DNA of 64,000 nucleotides. Source: a virus. Shown here piece after piece: positions 1 to 9,172 of this stretch (position 1 is its first letter; every line of letters begins with the position of its first letter). Both the position numbers and the translations under genes were made by a program. The notes beneath the pieces were generated by a model that was not told where the DNA came from, did not search any database, and worked only from the letters and a program-made list of their open reading frames with translations. The DNA lies in the IMG/VR virus record IMGVR_UViG_3300028666_000033, positions 1 to 64,000 of that record. The stretch is one strand, 5' to 3'.

Positions 1-711
1 GCCTGGGCCAGTGTCACCTGCATCTTCTTGTCGTCCAGATATGCTGCCATCCCCGACCAGCGAGCTCGCTGCGGAATTGATCTCCCGCCGTTGGGGACGT
101 TCGGGGTAGGCCAGTTCACCTGATGGGCCAGCATCACCTGCACCGATCTCCCTGGTCTGCCCCACTCCCCCGATGGATGATGATCTCGTGAGGTAGGTGT
201 CCGCCACTGCGTTTCGGCTTCGGATGGCGACACACCACCATCGTTTTCGTTCGTGGGGAGCGCCAACTGCGGAAGCTGGAATAATTCGCCATTGAGCGTC
301 ATACCCCAACGCGGTAAGGTCTGCAATGACTCGTTCTCCATCCCGACCAGTGATTGCTGCAACGTTTTCCAGGAACACGACTCTGGGTCGAATCTCGCCA
401 ATAATACGGGCAAACTCGATCCAGAGACCTGAGCGCGTGCCTTCTTTGATCCCCGCGCGTTTCCCTGCGTTGGAGATGTCGGTGCAGGGGAACCCTCCGA
501 CCAAAGCGGTAACTGGTTCAAGGTTATGACTTCCGACTTCTTTGACATCACTGAACACCTTTGCGTTAGGCCAGTATTCTGGCGCATGTTTTTGAAGAAT
601 CTTCTGGCAAAATGGATCGATCTCTACCTGCCAGCGGATGTCGAATCCCGCGAGGCTGAATGCTAAGTCAATGCCACCTATACCAGAAAATAGGCTACCA
701 ACTGTGTACAT
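1..711 (-). CDS. C5-cytosine DNA methyltransferase, 3' end cut off
   Basis: Transfers a methyl group from SAM to carbon 5 of cytosine in DNA. The frame is open for 237 codons from the ATG at 711 to the window edge. It starts MYTVGSLFSGIGG, which holds motif I (FSGIGG) for SAM binding. Motif IV follows as GGFPCTDIS with the catalytic cysteine, motif VI as FLENV, and motif VIII as SAVGAPHERKRWW. The target-recognition domain and motifs IX-X would lie beyond base 1. The start overlaps the end of the upstream HNH gene by 17 bases, so the two are probably co-translated. It may protect phage DNA from restriction or mark it. The family call is secure, the target sequence unknown. Confidence 0.93.
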   Translation of the reverse strand, partial: MYTVGSLFSGIGGIDLAFSLAGFDIRWQVEIDPFCQKILQKHAPEYWPNAKVFSDVKEVGSHNLEPVTALVGGFPCTDISNAGKRAGIKEGTRSGLWIEFARIIGEIRPRVVFLENVAAITGRDGERVIADLTALGYDAQWRIIPASAVGAPHERKRWWCVAIRSRNAVADTYLTRSSSIGGVGQTREIGAGDAGPSGELAYPERPQRREINSAASSLVGDGSISGRQEDAGDTGPG

Positions 712-1261
712 TGGGACCCCATCCTTTCGGCTTGCCTTTAGCGTGCATCCTTGAATGCTGCGGAGTGCAATAATTTCGCTTTGAGAATGCGGACGGAGTT
801 TCCCATCCATTAGTTCTGAGTTTGCGCGTTAATCGTTCTCCGCAATAGAGGCAGAATTTTTCTTCTACCTCACGCATTGGGTTGTGAAGTCTTGTATGAT
901 CGGGCGTTGGAAGACATTCAAAATTAGAAAGCTCATTGTGCTGCTTGTTTTCGTCTTTGTGGTGAATATCATAGCCGTCGGGAATTGGTCCATTGAAGAA
1001 TTCCCACATATCACGATGCATCAGTGTTCGTTCGCCATCTGTTCGACGGTAGTAACCGAGAATGTTTACAGTGTATTGAGCGCCATTAAACTCAACAGTT
1101 TCGAGTCGCATCTTTGAACGAAGCGGGAAGTTTCGACTGGCAAACATGCCGTAAACGGCTGTGCGCGAAACCCCGAAGCGTTTTCCTACTTCGGATAAGC
1201 TCAGCCCTGATTGATATGCAGCATACAATTCTGCTGCGCGTTCGTCCTTTCGCTGTCCCAT
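695..1261 (-). CDS. HNH endonuclease with N-terminal HTH
   Basis: A 188-residue predicted nuclease. Residues about 5-40 resemble a helix-turn-helix (LSLSEVGKRFGVSRTAVYG). The centre carries the HNH pattern: LMHRDMWE, then GYDIHHKDENKQHNE, then ECLPTPDHTRLH, typical of phage HNH_3-type enzymes. The C-terminus has a CLYCGE...NYCTPQH zinc-knuckle-like segment. The start shares TAATG with the preceding stop. It may be a homing-type nuclease or act with the neighbouring methyltransferase, and sequence alone does not separate these. Confidence 0.85.
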   Translation of the reverse strand: MGQRKDERAAELYAAYQSGLSLSEVGKRFGVSRTAVYGMFASRNFPLRSKMRLETVEFNGAQYTVNILGYYRRTDGERTLMHRDMWEFFNGPIPDGYDIHHKDENKQHNELSNFECLPTPDHTRLHNPMREVEEKFCLYCGERLTRKLRTNGWETPSAFSKRNYCTPQHSRMHAKGKPKGWGPNVHSW

Positions 1262-2010
1262 TACGCTTGCACCTCGACAGGGATTTCATAGACCACGAAC
1301 CGATAGCATTTACCAGCCATCAATGCCGCAATCTGCTCAGCCGTGTGACCGATAAACGTGAAGCCCAGTGCGGGATCATCATCCTTATAGGACTCTTCAA
1401 ATGTGCCCTCAAACACTGCCGCAGGCTTGCTGCGTTTACTACGGGCGCGTGCCGCTTTGACGTTATCGCGCATCCGCTGTATGCGTTCGCCTTCTTTGAT
1501 GATGGTCGACTCGGTGACGTTCTCTGCCGTAACAGGTGCATTCACACCTCTGTTCAAATCGACACTTTCCATTACCTTTGCTTCGGTCAGGGTCTGCACG
1601 CTGCTTTTGACCCATGAGCCAGATGGCTGGTCCTCTCCGCTGGCAGTTTGTGCGCCCAGCCATGCGGCAGCCAGTTCAACCGGGTCAGAGAATTTCAATT
1701 CACGAGTCTGGCGTTCGTTGTCTGGCAGCACCGTGATCCCCGGCTGCTGGGCCAGCGTATCGACAATGCCCACATGCCGGATGAGTTGAGCGGCACGCTT
1801 TGCGCCACGGGCAATTTTTACCTGGCGTGCTGCCAGAAAAGCCTCAAATGTGTCGAAGCCTTTGATGCGGTACAACTGACCATCTGAGATAGTCTTGAGC
1901 GCACGGATCGAAGCAAGAAAAGCCGACTCGTTTTCGTTGAGCACCTTTTCGCAATCGGTGAACGTCTTCCGCTGTTCGTCCGTGAACGTGGTAATAATCT
2001 GGGTATCCAT
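1261..2010 (-). CDS. Hypothetical protein, possible ParB-like DNA-binding protein
   Basis: A 249-residue soluble, charged protein with no clear enzyme motif. Residues about 60-110 (helical segment, then ITVLPDNERQTREL) resemble phage and plasmid proteins with a ParB-like NERQ/R element. A basic stretch (KAARARSKRSK) lies near residue 195. The start has AGGAATCTCAA before ATG. It sits just after the helicase gene with a 9-base gap and before the HNH gene, so a role in DNA replication or control is inferred from context only. Confidence 0.6.
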   Translation of the reverse strand: MDTQIITTFTDEQRKTFTDCEKVLNENESAFLASIRALKTISDGQLYRIKGFDTFEAFLAARQVKIARGAKRAAQLIRHVGIVDTLAQQPGITVLPDNERQTRELKFSDPVELAAAWLGAQTASGEDQPSGSWVKSSVQTLTEAKVMESVDLNRGVNAPVTAENVTESTIIKEGERIQRMRDNVKAARARSKRSKPAAVFEGTFEESYKDDDPALGFTFIGHTAEQIAALMAGKCYRFVVYEIPVEVQA

Positions 2011-2019
2011 TTGAGATTC

Positions 2020-3747
2020 CTATGCTGCGTCGATTTTCTCGGCAGGCTTCGCTGGACTATCTGGAATTTCTAGCATCAATTGGTCGGATACAGGTCTTGG
2101 CTGAGCAATGGGCCTACCTGCCAGAAACGCTTGGACTTCGGGAGAGATAATCAGGTCTTTCATATAAACAGGTCGTCGAAGCACCAAACCTGCCAGAGTG
2201 CGTGCGCGACTGATGGCAACATACGTCTGTCCAGCAGCAAAAGCCTTGTGACCCAGATCGACAATAACACGGCTCAGGGACAACCCCTGCGCTTTATGGA
2301 TCGTAATGGCAGCAGCGAGCTTGAGCGGAATCTGGATGAACTGGCCTTTGACATGCTTAACGATCTTTCTTTCTTTCCTGTCATAATCGTAAGTAATCTG
2401 ATCCCAGGTTGCTTTGCTGACCTCGACTTCAAACTGACTCTCGCCTTCCTCGTTAGTAATCTCGACTTTGAGCGGCTTAACCGAGGTGATACGCCCCATC
2501 GTGCCATTGATATAACCCGCTGCCCTGTTGTTTTTGATGAACATAACAACAGCACCAACCTTGAGTTTTAATTCTGCATCGGTAGGCGAGTCGGATAACT
2601 TGAAGTCTCCAATAACATCCGCCTTGAAGATGGTTGGCTCACCTGGCAGTTCATCCATCATTGTCTGATTGGCTACATCGGCAGCGCTGTTTGTTGTGGT
2701 AAGCGTGACCCACACTTCATTGCTGGGCGGTTTAAAGGCAGCGTTGGTACGGTGATTGATGAGATTTAAATCCGCGTTATTAGCCTTGCCATTGCGAATC
2801 AGGTTGAGCGTATTGGTGAATACCGGGTCTTTCTGGCGAAAGATAGTTTTTAGTTCGCAGGTAATCAGTGGAGTCTCGCGCCAGACTGCGGCATGGAAAA
2901 AGTAGGGCGTATTGATGCCGTAGCGATCTTCCAGCCAGTGTTTCACTTCATCTTCGCTGGAAACAGGGGCAAGCTGGAAGAGGTCCCCGATCATGATCAT
3001 CCGGCATCCGCCAAATGGACGACTGGCATCATTGCCATTTTTGCGCATAAAAACATCTATCGCGTCCATTAAATCAGCACGGACCATGCTAATTTCGTCA
3101 ATGATGATCATCCGCAGTGACTTAAACTTGTCTTTGCTGTCATCAGGCAGTTCGTGAATCTTGTCGGGTGACAGCGCTTCGGGCTTGAGGCCAAAAAAGG
3201 AGTGAATAGTCATACCGTTGACGTGAACCGCAGCCTTGCCTGTCGGGGCCAGCGTTACGGTAGACCCCCACGATAACCGCTTAACCAGTTCGGTCAACAC
3301 TACACTTTTGCCCGTTCCTGCATTGCCTGTAATGAAGAAGTGCTCAGTTCCATTCACTACCCTGTCTATTACTTCTTTTTGTTCTGGAGACAGGACAATA
3401 GATTCTTCTACAGGTTCAGATGGCACACGCCCCAACGCAACATCCAATTCGCTCGTTGCTTTGGGGGGGACTTGTCCCAGCGCATAGCCAATATTCGCTG
3501 GCATGGGCTTCTCCACGCCTGCCATCTTTCGCGCACCAGGAAGATCAATAGTCTCCGCTGAAGTCGCAAGGAACGAACTCAGACCGACCAGACTCTTTGG
3601 CGGGGGAGGAGCATCCACCACTGCGGGTTTCAGGTTGTTGTCCTTCGCAACCTGTTCAATCTCCAGCAGTTCAATTTCCAGAATGAGATCGTTCAGGGCG
3701 GTCTGAATGGCCTCGGCCTTCTTCCGCAGTGTGGTGATATCGCTCAT
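2020..3747 (-). CDS. SF1 ATP-dependent DNA helicase, Pif1/RecD2-like
   Basis: Unwinds DNA using ATP, probably 5'-3' by family. Residues 1-115 form a coiled, Pro-rich N-terminal extension. Walker A is GNAGTGKS at about 141-148, Walker B is MIIIDEISMV near 213-222, and the C-terminal part has ITIHKAQGLSLSRV and GQTYVAISRA, the hallmarks of the RecD2/Pif1/Dda group. Length (575 aa) suits this family. It starts one base after the Sak4-like gene stops, so the two form a replication-recombination pair. Confidence 0.93.
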   Translation of the reverse strand: MSDITTLRKKAEAIQTALNDLILEIELLEIEQVAKDNNLKPAVVDAPPPPKSLVGLSSFLATSAETIDLPGARKMAGVEKPMPANIGYALGQVPPKATSELDVALGRVPSEPVEESIVLSPEQKEVIDRVVNGTEHFFITGNAGTGKSVVLTELVKRLSWGSTVTLAPTGKAAVHVNGMTIHSFFGLKPEALSPDKIHELPDDSKDKFKSLRMIIIDEISMVRADLMDAIDVFMRKNGNDASRPFGGCRMIMIGDLFQLAPVSSEDEVKHWLEDRYGINTPYFFHAAVWRETPLITCELKTIFRQKDPVFTNTLNLIRNGKANNADLNLINHRTNAAFKPPSNEVWVTLTTTNSAADVANQTMMDELPGEPTIFKADVIGDFKLSDSPTDAELKLKVGAVVMFIKNNRAAGYINGTMGRITSVKPLKVEITNEEGESQFEVEVSKATWDQITYDYDRKERKIVKHVKGQFIQIPLKLAAAITIHKAQGLSLSRVIVDLGHKAFAAGQTYVAISRARTLAGLVLRRPVYMKDLIISPEVQAFLAGRPIAQPRPVSDQLMLEIPDSPAKPAEKIDAA

Positions 3748-3748
3748 G

Positions 3749-5461
3749 TTAACCTACCAGTGCTTTGCTGAGGACAGCGGCAACTTCTTTGCCTGCCTTC
3801 GGATAGGAGGCTGCGTTCAGTTCGGGATAACGGGATTTGGTGACAGTCATGGTGTTCTCCATGTCTATCTCGGCAAAGACATCGAATTCGTATTCAATGC
3901 CATCCTTCATCTTTGGCGCGAGGCCAACCTTGCGTGGCTGAGTCTTGGACCGTCCCTGATTGTCAGTGTAAGGCTCCATGACGTACTCGGTTTTCACGCG
4001 CATGGTGGCAATGATGTGAATGTCGGCATCCAGGATGGTGCTGATCAGTCTCCACAGAATTGGATTGGCAGTCTTCCACTTATCGAACGATCCGCCTGCA
4101 TCATTGACGATGCTCAGGATGCCCCGATCTCCGTCCCATGCGTGAGATAAACTATCAATGACCAGCGCGCTGTAACCGAACTTCACAGCATCATTGATAG
4201 CCTTCACATAGGTATCAGGGTGATAACTGGACAGTTCCGTAACATCGAACTGAAAGTATTTGGCGTACTTTTTCGCACTGCCCCGCTCAGTGTCAATAAC
4301 AGCCACTTTGCCGCCTTCGACCAGACCAGAGGCAACAGTAAGCGCGGTCCATGTCTTCCCTGATCCAGACGGACCGGCCAGTGCCATCCGCAGTTTGCTG
4401 CCTGCAAATACCGCAGGATGAAAAGGATTGCCGCCACCAGGCTGGACAGGTGGACGGGCAGGCGGCGCGGCTTTCTTCTCTGCTGCTGGAGGTGGAGTCT
4501 TCTTTTCTTCTTCTGCGGGTTTATCTCCCCGGTTTGCCAGATAGAGTTGAACCGCATCCTCAGCCGCTTCGAGGTCCAGATCCCATTCGCTGCCGCCCTT
4601 AATGGCTGGCAATTCACGAGAAGCGCGATTGGCGTTGAGCGCAGTCAGGATCTCGCTTTTAATGTCTTCGTGGCTACTCGCCCACTCTTTCCAGTCGGCA
4701 GGAGTAAACTTGGCTACCATTGGTGGTTTGTCCTTCTTATAGGTTACTTCGATATAGGCCAGAACTTTAATGACCACTGCCTGCGGTCCCAGTGTCGTCT
4801 TGTGAATGTCATCCACTTCCAGCGCTGCGCGGATAATGCCCGACTTATCCTTTGGATGGATGTTGTAGCGGTTGAACCCCTGCTCGTCCAGTTCAGCATA
4901 GACCGCGTTCAGTTTGGCAGTCTCATGAGTCCAATTGCCGGGATTAACCAGATCGCGGCGGGGAGGCTTCTTCCCGAAAGCCTCATCTGCTTCCTGGGCA
5001 TCAGTCTTTGTCGGTGGAGCAGGCTGCACCGGAGGCTTTGCTGGCTGGCGCATCTTGATCACAGCCTTTTCCATTGCCTCGTAGTAGTGCGTGACGTTGG
5101 ACAACCCACCAGGGGCAGCCAGATGCTCAATCTCCTTAATCTTTTCAAGAGGAAGATTAAGTTTGAGACCGTAAGCACGAATGCGCTCAGCAGCGGGAGT
5201 CTCTGACCGCTTATCTGTGCGGTAGAACTCGACCATCTTGTTGAAACGTTCCCACATGGCATCCATGTCACCAAGTACGCCAGATGCATCGGCCTGTCGC
5301 CATGCTGAGTTGACAATGTAATTGACAGCCGATTGGTATTGGTCGATCTTCTCGACCTTAAGCTGATTCTTCATCAGACCCCGCGCATACGCCTCCCACT
5401 TCCACGGGTCAGCCTTGTAGTTCGGGACGGTCTGGGCAGGAGTATTGGGTAAGGCAGACAT
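3749..5461 (-). CDS. Sak4-type recombination ATPase with long N-terminal extension
   Basis: A RecA-fold phage ATPase of the Sak4/AAA_24 type, which works in single-strand annealing recombination. Walker A is GPSGSGKT at 363-370. It is followed by VAVIDTERGSAKKY, Walker B SALVIDSLSHAW near 431-442, IIATMRVKTEYV and GLAPKMKDGIEYEFD, all typical of the family. Usual Sak4 proteins are near 240 aa, and here about 345 residues precede the ATPase. The extension has two segments separated by Pro-rich linkers (around 140-150 and 315-345) and ends in an acidic helix. It may recruit DNA or a partner, but I do not recognise its fold. The next gene downstream is the helicase. Confidence 0.88.
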   Translation of the reverse strand: MSALPNTPAQTVPNYKADPWKWEAYARGLMKNQLKVEKIDQYQSAVNYIVNSAWRQADASGVLGDMDAMWERFNKMVEFYRTDKRSETPAAERIRAYGLKLNLPLEKIKEIEHLAAPGGLSNVTHYYEAMEKAVIKMRQPAKPPVQPAPPTKTDAQEADEAFGKKPPRRDLVNPGNWTHETAKLNAVYAELDEQGFNRYNIHPKDKSGIIRAALEVDDIHKTTLGPQAVVIKVLAYIEVTYKKDKPPMVAKFTPADWKEWASSHEDIKSEILTALNANRASRELPAIKGGSEWDLDLEAAEDAVQLYLANRGDKPAEEEKKTPPPAAEKKAAPPARPPVQPGGGNPFHPAVFAGSKLRMALAGPSGSGKTWTALTVASGLVEGGKVAVIDTERGSAKKYAKYFQFDVTELSSYHPDTYVKAINDAVKFGYSALVIDSLSHAWDGDRGILSIVNDAGGSFDKWKTANPILWRLISTILDADIHIIATMRVKTEYVMEPYTDNQGRSKTQPRKVGLAPKMKDGIEYEFDVFAEIDMENTMTVTKSRYPELNAASYPKAGKEVAAVLSKALVG

Positions 5462-5463
5462 AA

Positions 5464-6144
5464 TCAGTTAATCCCGTTTGATCTCAGGGCATTAATGCCC
5501 TCGGACGTGATGCGATACACCATACATTTGAAAGTGCGGAGACCATCGACAGACATCAATTTCTTCTCGACCAGACCCTGCGCAGCCAGTGTGCGAAAAC
5601 AAGCGTGGCGAAGAAACTTGCCTGCCGCTTTCTGTTCGAGATAGGTATCTTTTGGATCAACCCATTCACCATAGTGAGGATGAGGATGAGCTTGCCGCGC
5701 TTTGGCAACTCGTAAGTGATGTATCTGACTCTTGCTCAGTTTGACACGATCAGCCGTTGGACCCATTGGTTCTTCCAGCCACTCATTCCCGCAGGCAGAG
5801 CAGTCCCACGCCCGATCTGTCATCTGGTTGGTCTGTTCCGACCCGCATTGAGGGCAGTTGTGTCCAGGTTCACGGTAAAAGCCCAGCGACTTCAAGCGCT
5901 TGAAGGAGTGACCATCTGCCTGATCCTTCAGCCACTCCTCTGCGCGTTCTTTCGTTGGCGTAGGCCATTGCGCAGGGTTCGCCAGTACAGGATCGTGCGA
6001 GGCGGCAGTCACAAAACAACTGCCAATGGCCTCATCCATCGTTCTGCCATTGCCCCATGTAGCCGTACTAAGTTTCAGGCAGGCGTACCAGTCATCCTGT
6101 CGCTTTGTTGCTACAATTACCACGCCGTTCACGTTAAATTCAGG
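5464..6144 (-). CDS. Hypothetical protein with central zinc ribbon
   Basis: Start chosen at 6144 because that ATG overlaps the preceding stop by five bases and has AAAGGCGG upstream. An in-frame ATG at 6186 would overlap far more. The 226-residue product has a clear zinc ribbon, CPQCGSEQ...WDCSACGNEW, near the middle, and a C-terminal region that looks like a winged helix (LRHACFRTLAAQGLVEKK). No enzyme motif is visible. It lies between small unknown genes and the Sak4 gene, so it may bind nucleic acid in the early module. Confidence 0.75.
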   Translation of the reverse strand, partial: PEFNVNGVVIVATKRQDDWYACLKLSTATWGNGRTMDEAIGSCFVTAASHDPVLANPAQWPTPTKERAEEWLKDQADGHSFKRLKSLGFYREPGHNCPQCGSEQTNQMTDRAWDCSACGNEWLEEPMGPTADRVKLSKSQIHHLRVAKARQAHPHPHYGEWVDPKDTYLEQKAAGKFLRHACFRTLAAQGLVEKKLMSVDGLRTFKCMVYRITSEGINALRSNGIN

Positions 6145-6457
6145 CATTGCTACCGCCTTTGATATAGGCCAGTGCGAGAAATGCATTGCAGCGCTGTGCC
6201 CAATCGTCCATTTCCGCTTCGCTCAAGTGATACGGGTCGATGCCGTTGGCGCGTTCCATCTGATAAGCCAGATATTCGTCGACTGCGAACACTGCCCCAT
6301 AATGCCATGAGCAAGTGTGCTCATGGACGAGCATCATCATGTTGGAGTAGTCTTCAATCGTTGTTGGTCCACCGACCAGACAGTGATTGCAGATGAACAC
6401 GCCACCTTCTTCGTGGAGCGTTACATTAGAACGTCCGCATTCTTCACAGCGCCGCAT
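6140..6457 (-). CDS. Small zinc-finger protein
   Basis: 105 residues. The N-terminus has two CxxC pairs, CEECGRSN and ICNHCLVG, likely binding one zinc. The rest is acidic and helical. The start shares TAATG with the stop of the upstream gene, and the end overlaps the next gene by five bases. Function unknown. Confidence 0.75.
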   Translation of the reverse strand: MRRCEECGRSNVTLHEEGGVFICNHCLVGGPTTIEDYSNMMMLVHEHTCSWHYGAVFAVDEYLAYQMERANGIDPYHLSEAEMDDWAQRCNAFLALAYIKGGSNA

Positions 6458-6696
6458 TAGTCGTCCTCCATGATGAGTTTCATACAGACCGCGTGAACGC
6501 TGGCAGCCAACTTCCGTCGCCCCATTTCCTTGAAGGCACGTTCTGCCAGCCGCAGATATTCTGTCGGGCTAAGGCTAAGCATCGCAGCCAGACCGGCAGC
6601 AGCAGTGATGTCGATCAGGGCCTGCTCATCGGAGATGGTTACAGAGTCCTGACGAATTGAGGTCACAATGTCCTGGCAGAGTTGAGCGTGAGTCAT
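6457..6696 (-). CDS. Hypothetical protein, 79 aa
   Basis: A small, mostly helical soluble protein. Its ATG overlaps the preceding stop in an ATGA junction and its own stop overlaps the next start in TAATG. No recognised motif. The tight overlaps on both sides are the main support. Confidence 0.7.
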   Translation of the reverse strand: MTHAQLCQDIVTSIRQDSVTISDEQALIDITAAAGLAAMLSLSPTEYLRLAERAFKEMGRRKLAASVHAVCMKLIMEDD

Positions 6697-6956
6697 CGGG
6701 ACACCGCCAGTAATTCCTTGCGAGTCCGCTCACCGTAGATTGAGATGTCGTAGAACTGGAACTCAAGCGTGGTGGGATCGTAGTATTCTTCGATCAATCC
6801 CCCGACATACATTTCCCAGAATATCCTGAGAGGAATATCATAGGCAGCCCATTCGCACTCAGAATAAAGCGGATAGACTTCAGCGTGATCTGTATGGCGG
6901 TAAATGCAACCGCCACAGGCCAGCGAGTTAAGAATGGCAAGAATGGTGTAGTTCAT
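6693..6956 (-). CDS. Hypothetical protein, 87 aa
   Basis: A small protein with a cysteine pair near the N-terminus (CGGCIY) and many aromatic residues. It joins both neighbours by ATGA overlaps, so it is part of the same translationally coupled string. No family recognised. Confidence 0.68.
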   Translation of the reverse strand: MNYTILAILNSLACGGCIYRHTDHAEVYPLYSECEWAAYDIPLRIFWEMYVGGLIEEYYDPTTLEFQFYDISIYGERTRKELLAVSR

Positions 6957-7474
6957 GACAGCACCAGACTGACTGCATCGCTGCGTATCCAGCCTGTCAG
7001 GCCAGCAGACGTAACAAAGAAGTAGATATAACCGTACCCGTGCGTCATCCGACGCAGGACAGTAACCCTGTCACCTTTGTGGACAAGCGGGTTATCGATG
7101 GTGTGTCGCTTGCCGGGGAAGATGGCAAGATCGGGATTGTCAATCTTGTAACAATCCAGGAATGTTGTGTTAATATCAAACATAGGCACGCTCCCTTTCA
7201 GTGTGCTGAGGTCCCAGTTTGTGCTTTCGACACACTCTGGGACCGTTTCCATATAAACAAAATTGCCGATTGGCTCCTGTGCTTCGAGACTTTGCACATC
7301 CTTGTCAGGGGATGGCTTTGAAGCACATGAGTCAAGCGGCAATCGGCTTGACAGCAGGTATTCAATTCGTCTCATCGCTTGACCAAACGTGGGGTTGACA
7401 AGACCCTCAAGCGATGTAAATAGCTTACAGCAATCTGTCATTGGTGTCAAGGAAGTCGCGTATAACGAAATCAT
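6953..7474 (-). CDS. Hypothetical protein with possible C-terminal SH3b-like domain
   Basis: 173 residues. The last 45 (KGDRVTVLRR ... GWIRSDAVSL) look like a bacterial SH3 repeat, which often binds cell walls or peptides. There is no signal peptide, so an intracellular role is possible. The ATG at 7474 forms an ATGA overlap with the upstream stop. Function unknown. Confidence 0.65.
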   Translation of the reverse strand: MISLYATSLTPMTDCCKLFTSLEGLVNPTFGQAMRRIEYLLSSRLPLDSCASKPSPDKDVQSLEAQEPIGNFVYMETVPECVESTNWDLSTLKGSVPMFDINTTFLDCYKIDNPDLAIFPGKRHTIDNPLVHKGDRVTVLRRMTHGYGYIYFFVTSAGLTGWIRSDAVSLVLS

Positions 7475-7743
7475 TTCAGCCTCGACAGAGTATCAACGTC
7501 CCAGTAGATTGGAATTCTCAGGTCATCAGGACCTCGTGGTATGCGGATAAACTGCGCACCATTGGTAGCAATCAAAATCACATTGGGCGTGGTCTGACCG
7601 AGTGCCCAGCCTTGCAGGGCATGGGTCGAGTAATGGCTCATCTCAGCCGCAATGACTGTGGGATACCATGTTCTGCCAAACATCTCGACAGGCAATTTGG
7701 CACGGGCGCGAATGATGGCGCTTTGTTCTTTGATAGAGATCAT
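7471..7743 (-). CDS. Hypothetical protein, about 90 aa
   Basis: Start set at 7743, where ATG overlaps the upstream TGA. An in-frame start 15 bases upstream is possible. Short, mixed alpha/beta composition, no motif recognised. Coupled on both sides by ATGA overlaps. Confidence 0.65.
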   Translation of the reverse strand: MISIKEQSAIIRARAKLPVEMFGRTWYPTVIAAEMSHYSTHALQGWALGQTTPNVILIATNGAQFIRIPRGPDDLRIPIYWDVDTLSRLK

Positions 7744-8819
7744 GCTATGCGCTCCCATACATTGAGTGGACGCTTACGACCAGATACCGTACCGTTCAAT
7801 TTCATCCCCTGTCGTTCATAAAAAGTGTTGGCAGGGTTATCAACCGTACATTTCAATCTCACAGTTCCAGTTAACGCACCGAGAAGCGCTGTTCCGATTT
7901 GTTTGCCATGCCAGTCTCGATGTACCGCAATTTCATACACAGTAGTGATGCCGTCTTTTCTGACTCGACTATTCACAAAGCCAACAATCTGCTGATTGAC
8001 CTCAGCCACAAATAGAGATTTTCGTGCAACGCTTTCTTTTAGTGCAGGGATCATCACAAACCCAAGTTCCTGCTTGTATTGATTAGCAATTTTTTTAATA
8101 GAGGGGATATCTTCTTCCTGCGCATAACGAATCATCGCTGGGCAACCACGCCACGCTGCCTTGATATTGATGCAGGAAAGCTCAAAGGCATAGTAAGGTG
8201 CATCATGAGTAATTCCACCCTTTTTGACCTCTTGAAGTTGGGGCCAAAAACGATTCTTGCATTGTCGCGCTGAGCCGGGAGCAAAGAACTGGTTGTAACG
8301 GAGTGCCATCTTGTGCGCGTAATTGCCGTCTGCGCTATGCACATCCATATAGCGCGAAAGTTTCATCTGTTCCTGCGGAGAGCCACCGAGTAAATGAATA
8401 GGCCAGCCCTGGAATTCCCATGTAGGAACTTCTGTACCTGCAAATTTAGTTGGTACGCTGTAGCCCAGTCGGACTTGTTTACCATTAATCTCACGAGGCA
8501 GTTTAGGAATAATGCTAAAGACTTTCGGGATGATGATCACTGCTTCGGAAAGATATTGTGTTGCTTCGCTAGCCCAGCTCAACACTTCGTCCAGTTGATC
8601 TTCCCGTTCTAAATCAAGAACAGTGGCAAGAGCAGGCGTGTGTTCAGTCAGTGCCTTCATGTACTGATCTCGTACAGGCTTGCGCCAGTTCTGATCTACA
8701 AACTCTGGTTTGTAGTAGATAGTGTTCGGCAGTTGAGCACCGTACACAAATCCATATCGGATGGCAATTTCAGCAAACCGAGAATTGCCAGCAGCGCAAT
8801 AAATAAGCCGTGGGGTCAT
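7740..8819 (-). CDS. TGT/DpdA-like (DUF6610-type) domain fused to GNAT acetyltransferase
   Basis: A two-domain protein of 359 residues. The N-terminal about 225 residues resemble phage proteins annotated DUF6610 or queuine tRNA-ribosyltransferase-like: TPRLIYCAAGNSRF, ATVLDLERE, RLGYSVPTKF, WPIHLLGGSP. This would be a TIM-barrel base-exchange enzyme if the resemblance holds. The C-terminal about 130 residues are a GNAT domain with motif A as YEIAVHRDWHGKQIGTALL, which binds acetyl-CoA. The start at 8819 forms ATGA with the preceding stop. A PP-loop enzyme gene is 350 bases upstream, so a base-modification role is possible. The GNAT call is strong, the TGT link is an inference. Confidence 0.72.
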   Translation of the reverse strand: MTPRLIYCAAGNSRFAEIAIRYGFVYGAQLPNTIYYKPEFVDQNWRKPVRDQYMKALTEHTPALATVLDLEREDQLDEVLSWASEATQYLSEAVIIIPKVFSIIPKLPREINGKQVRLGYSVPTKFAGTEVPTWEFQGWPIHLLGGSPQEQMKLSRYMDVHSADGNYAHKMALRYNQFFAPGSARQCKNRFWPQLQEVKKGGITHDAPYYAFELSCINIKAAWRGCPAMIRYAQEEDIPSIKKIANQYKQELGFVMIPALKESVARKSLFVAEVNQQIVGFVNSRVRKDGITTVYEIAVHRDWHGKQIGTALLGALTGTVRLKCTVDNPANTFYERQGMKLNGTVSGRKRPLNVWERIA

Positions 8820-9172
8820 TGATCTTCGCCATCCGTAATCCACAGCACCAGATGACCTTCGACCAGTTGAAAATCTTTGTGCTCCGGCCAGTAAGCATCG
8901 ACCACAGCGGTAAAAAAGTCAGCCTCTTCACCGTTGCGACATTTCGCCTGAGTCATTTCCAGCTCGCCTGAGTACCATGCGCTGTAAACAGCCTCGCGGA
9001 AGGTCGCTCCCTCGCGGAAGTGAGGATCGCCTTCCTTGCACCACATGCCAGCGTTGCAGGCATCGTGGTAAGCCTTGCGCAACATCATGTGATCGTAGTA
9101 GACACCAGGTGTCAGATAGGTTCGGAGATCGAAGTCGTCAGTGAGTATGGGTGCGTCTAGTAGTGCTATCAT
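8816..9172 (-). CDS. Hypothetical protein, 118 aa
   Basis: Start set at 9172, an ATGA overlap with the PP-loop gene. Rich in acidic and aromatic residues, with a central ATFREAVYSAWYSGE helix. No recognised motif. It sits between the PP-loop enzyme and the TGT-like/GNAT fusion and may belong to the same pathway. Confidence 0.68.
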   Translation of the reverse strand: MIALLDAPILTDDFDLRTYLTPGVYYDHMMLRKAYHDACNAGMWCKEGDPHFREGATFREAVYSAWYSGELEMTQAKCRNGEEADFFTAVVDAYWPEHKDFQLVEGHLVLWITDGEDQ

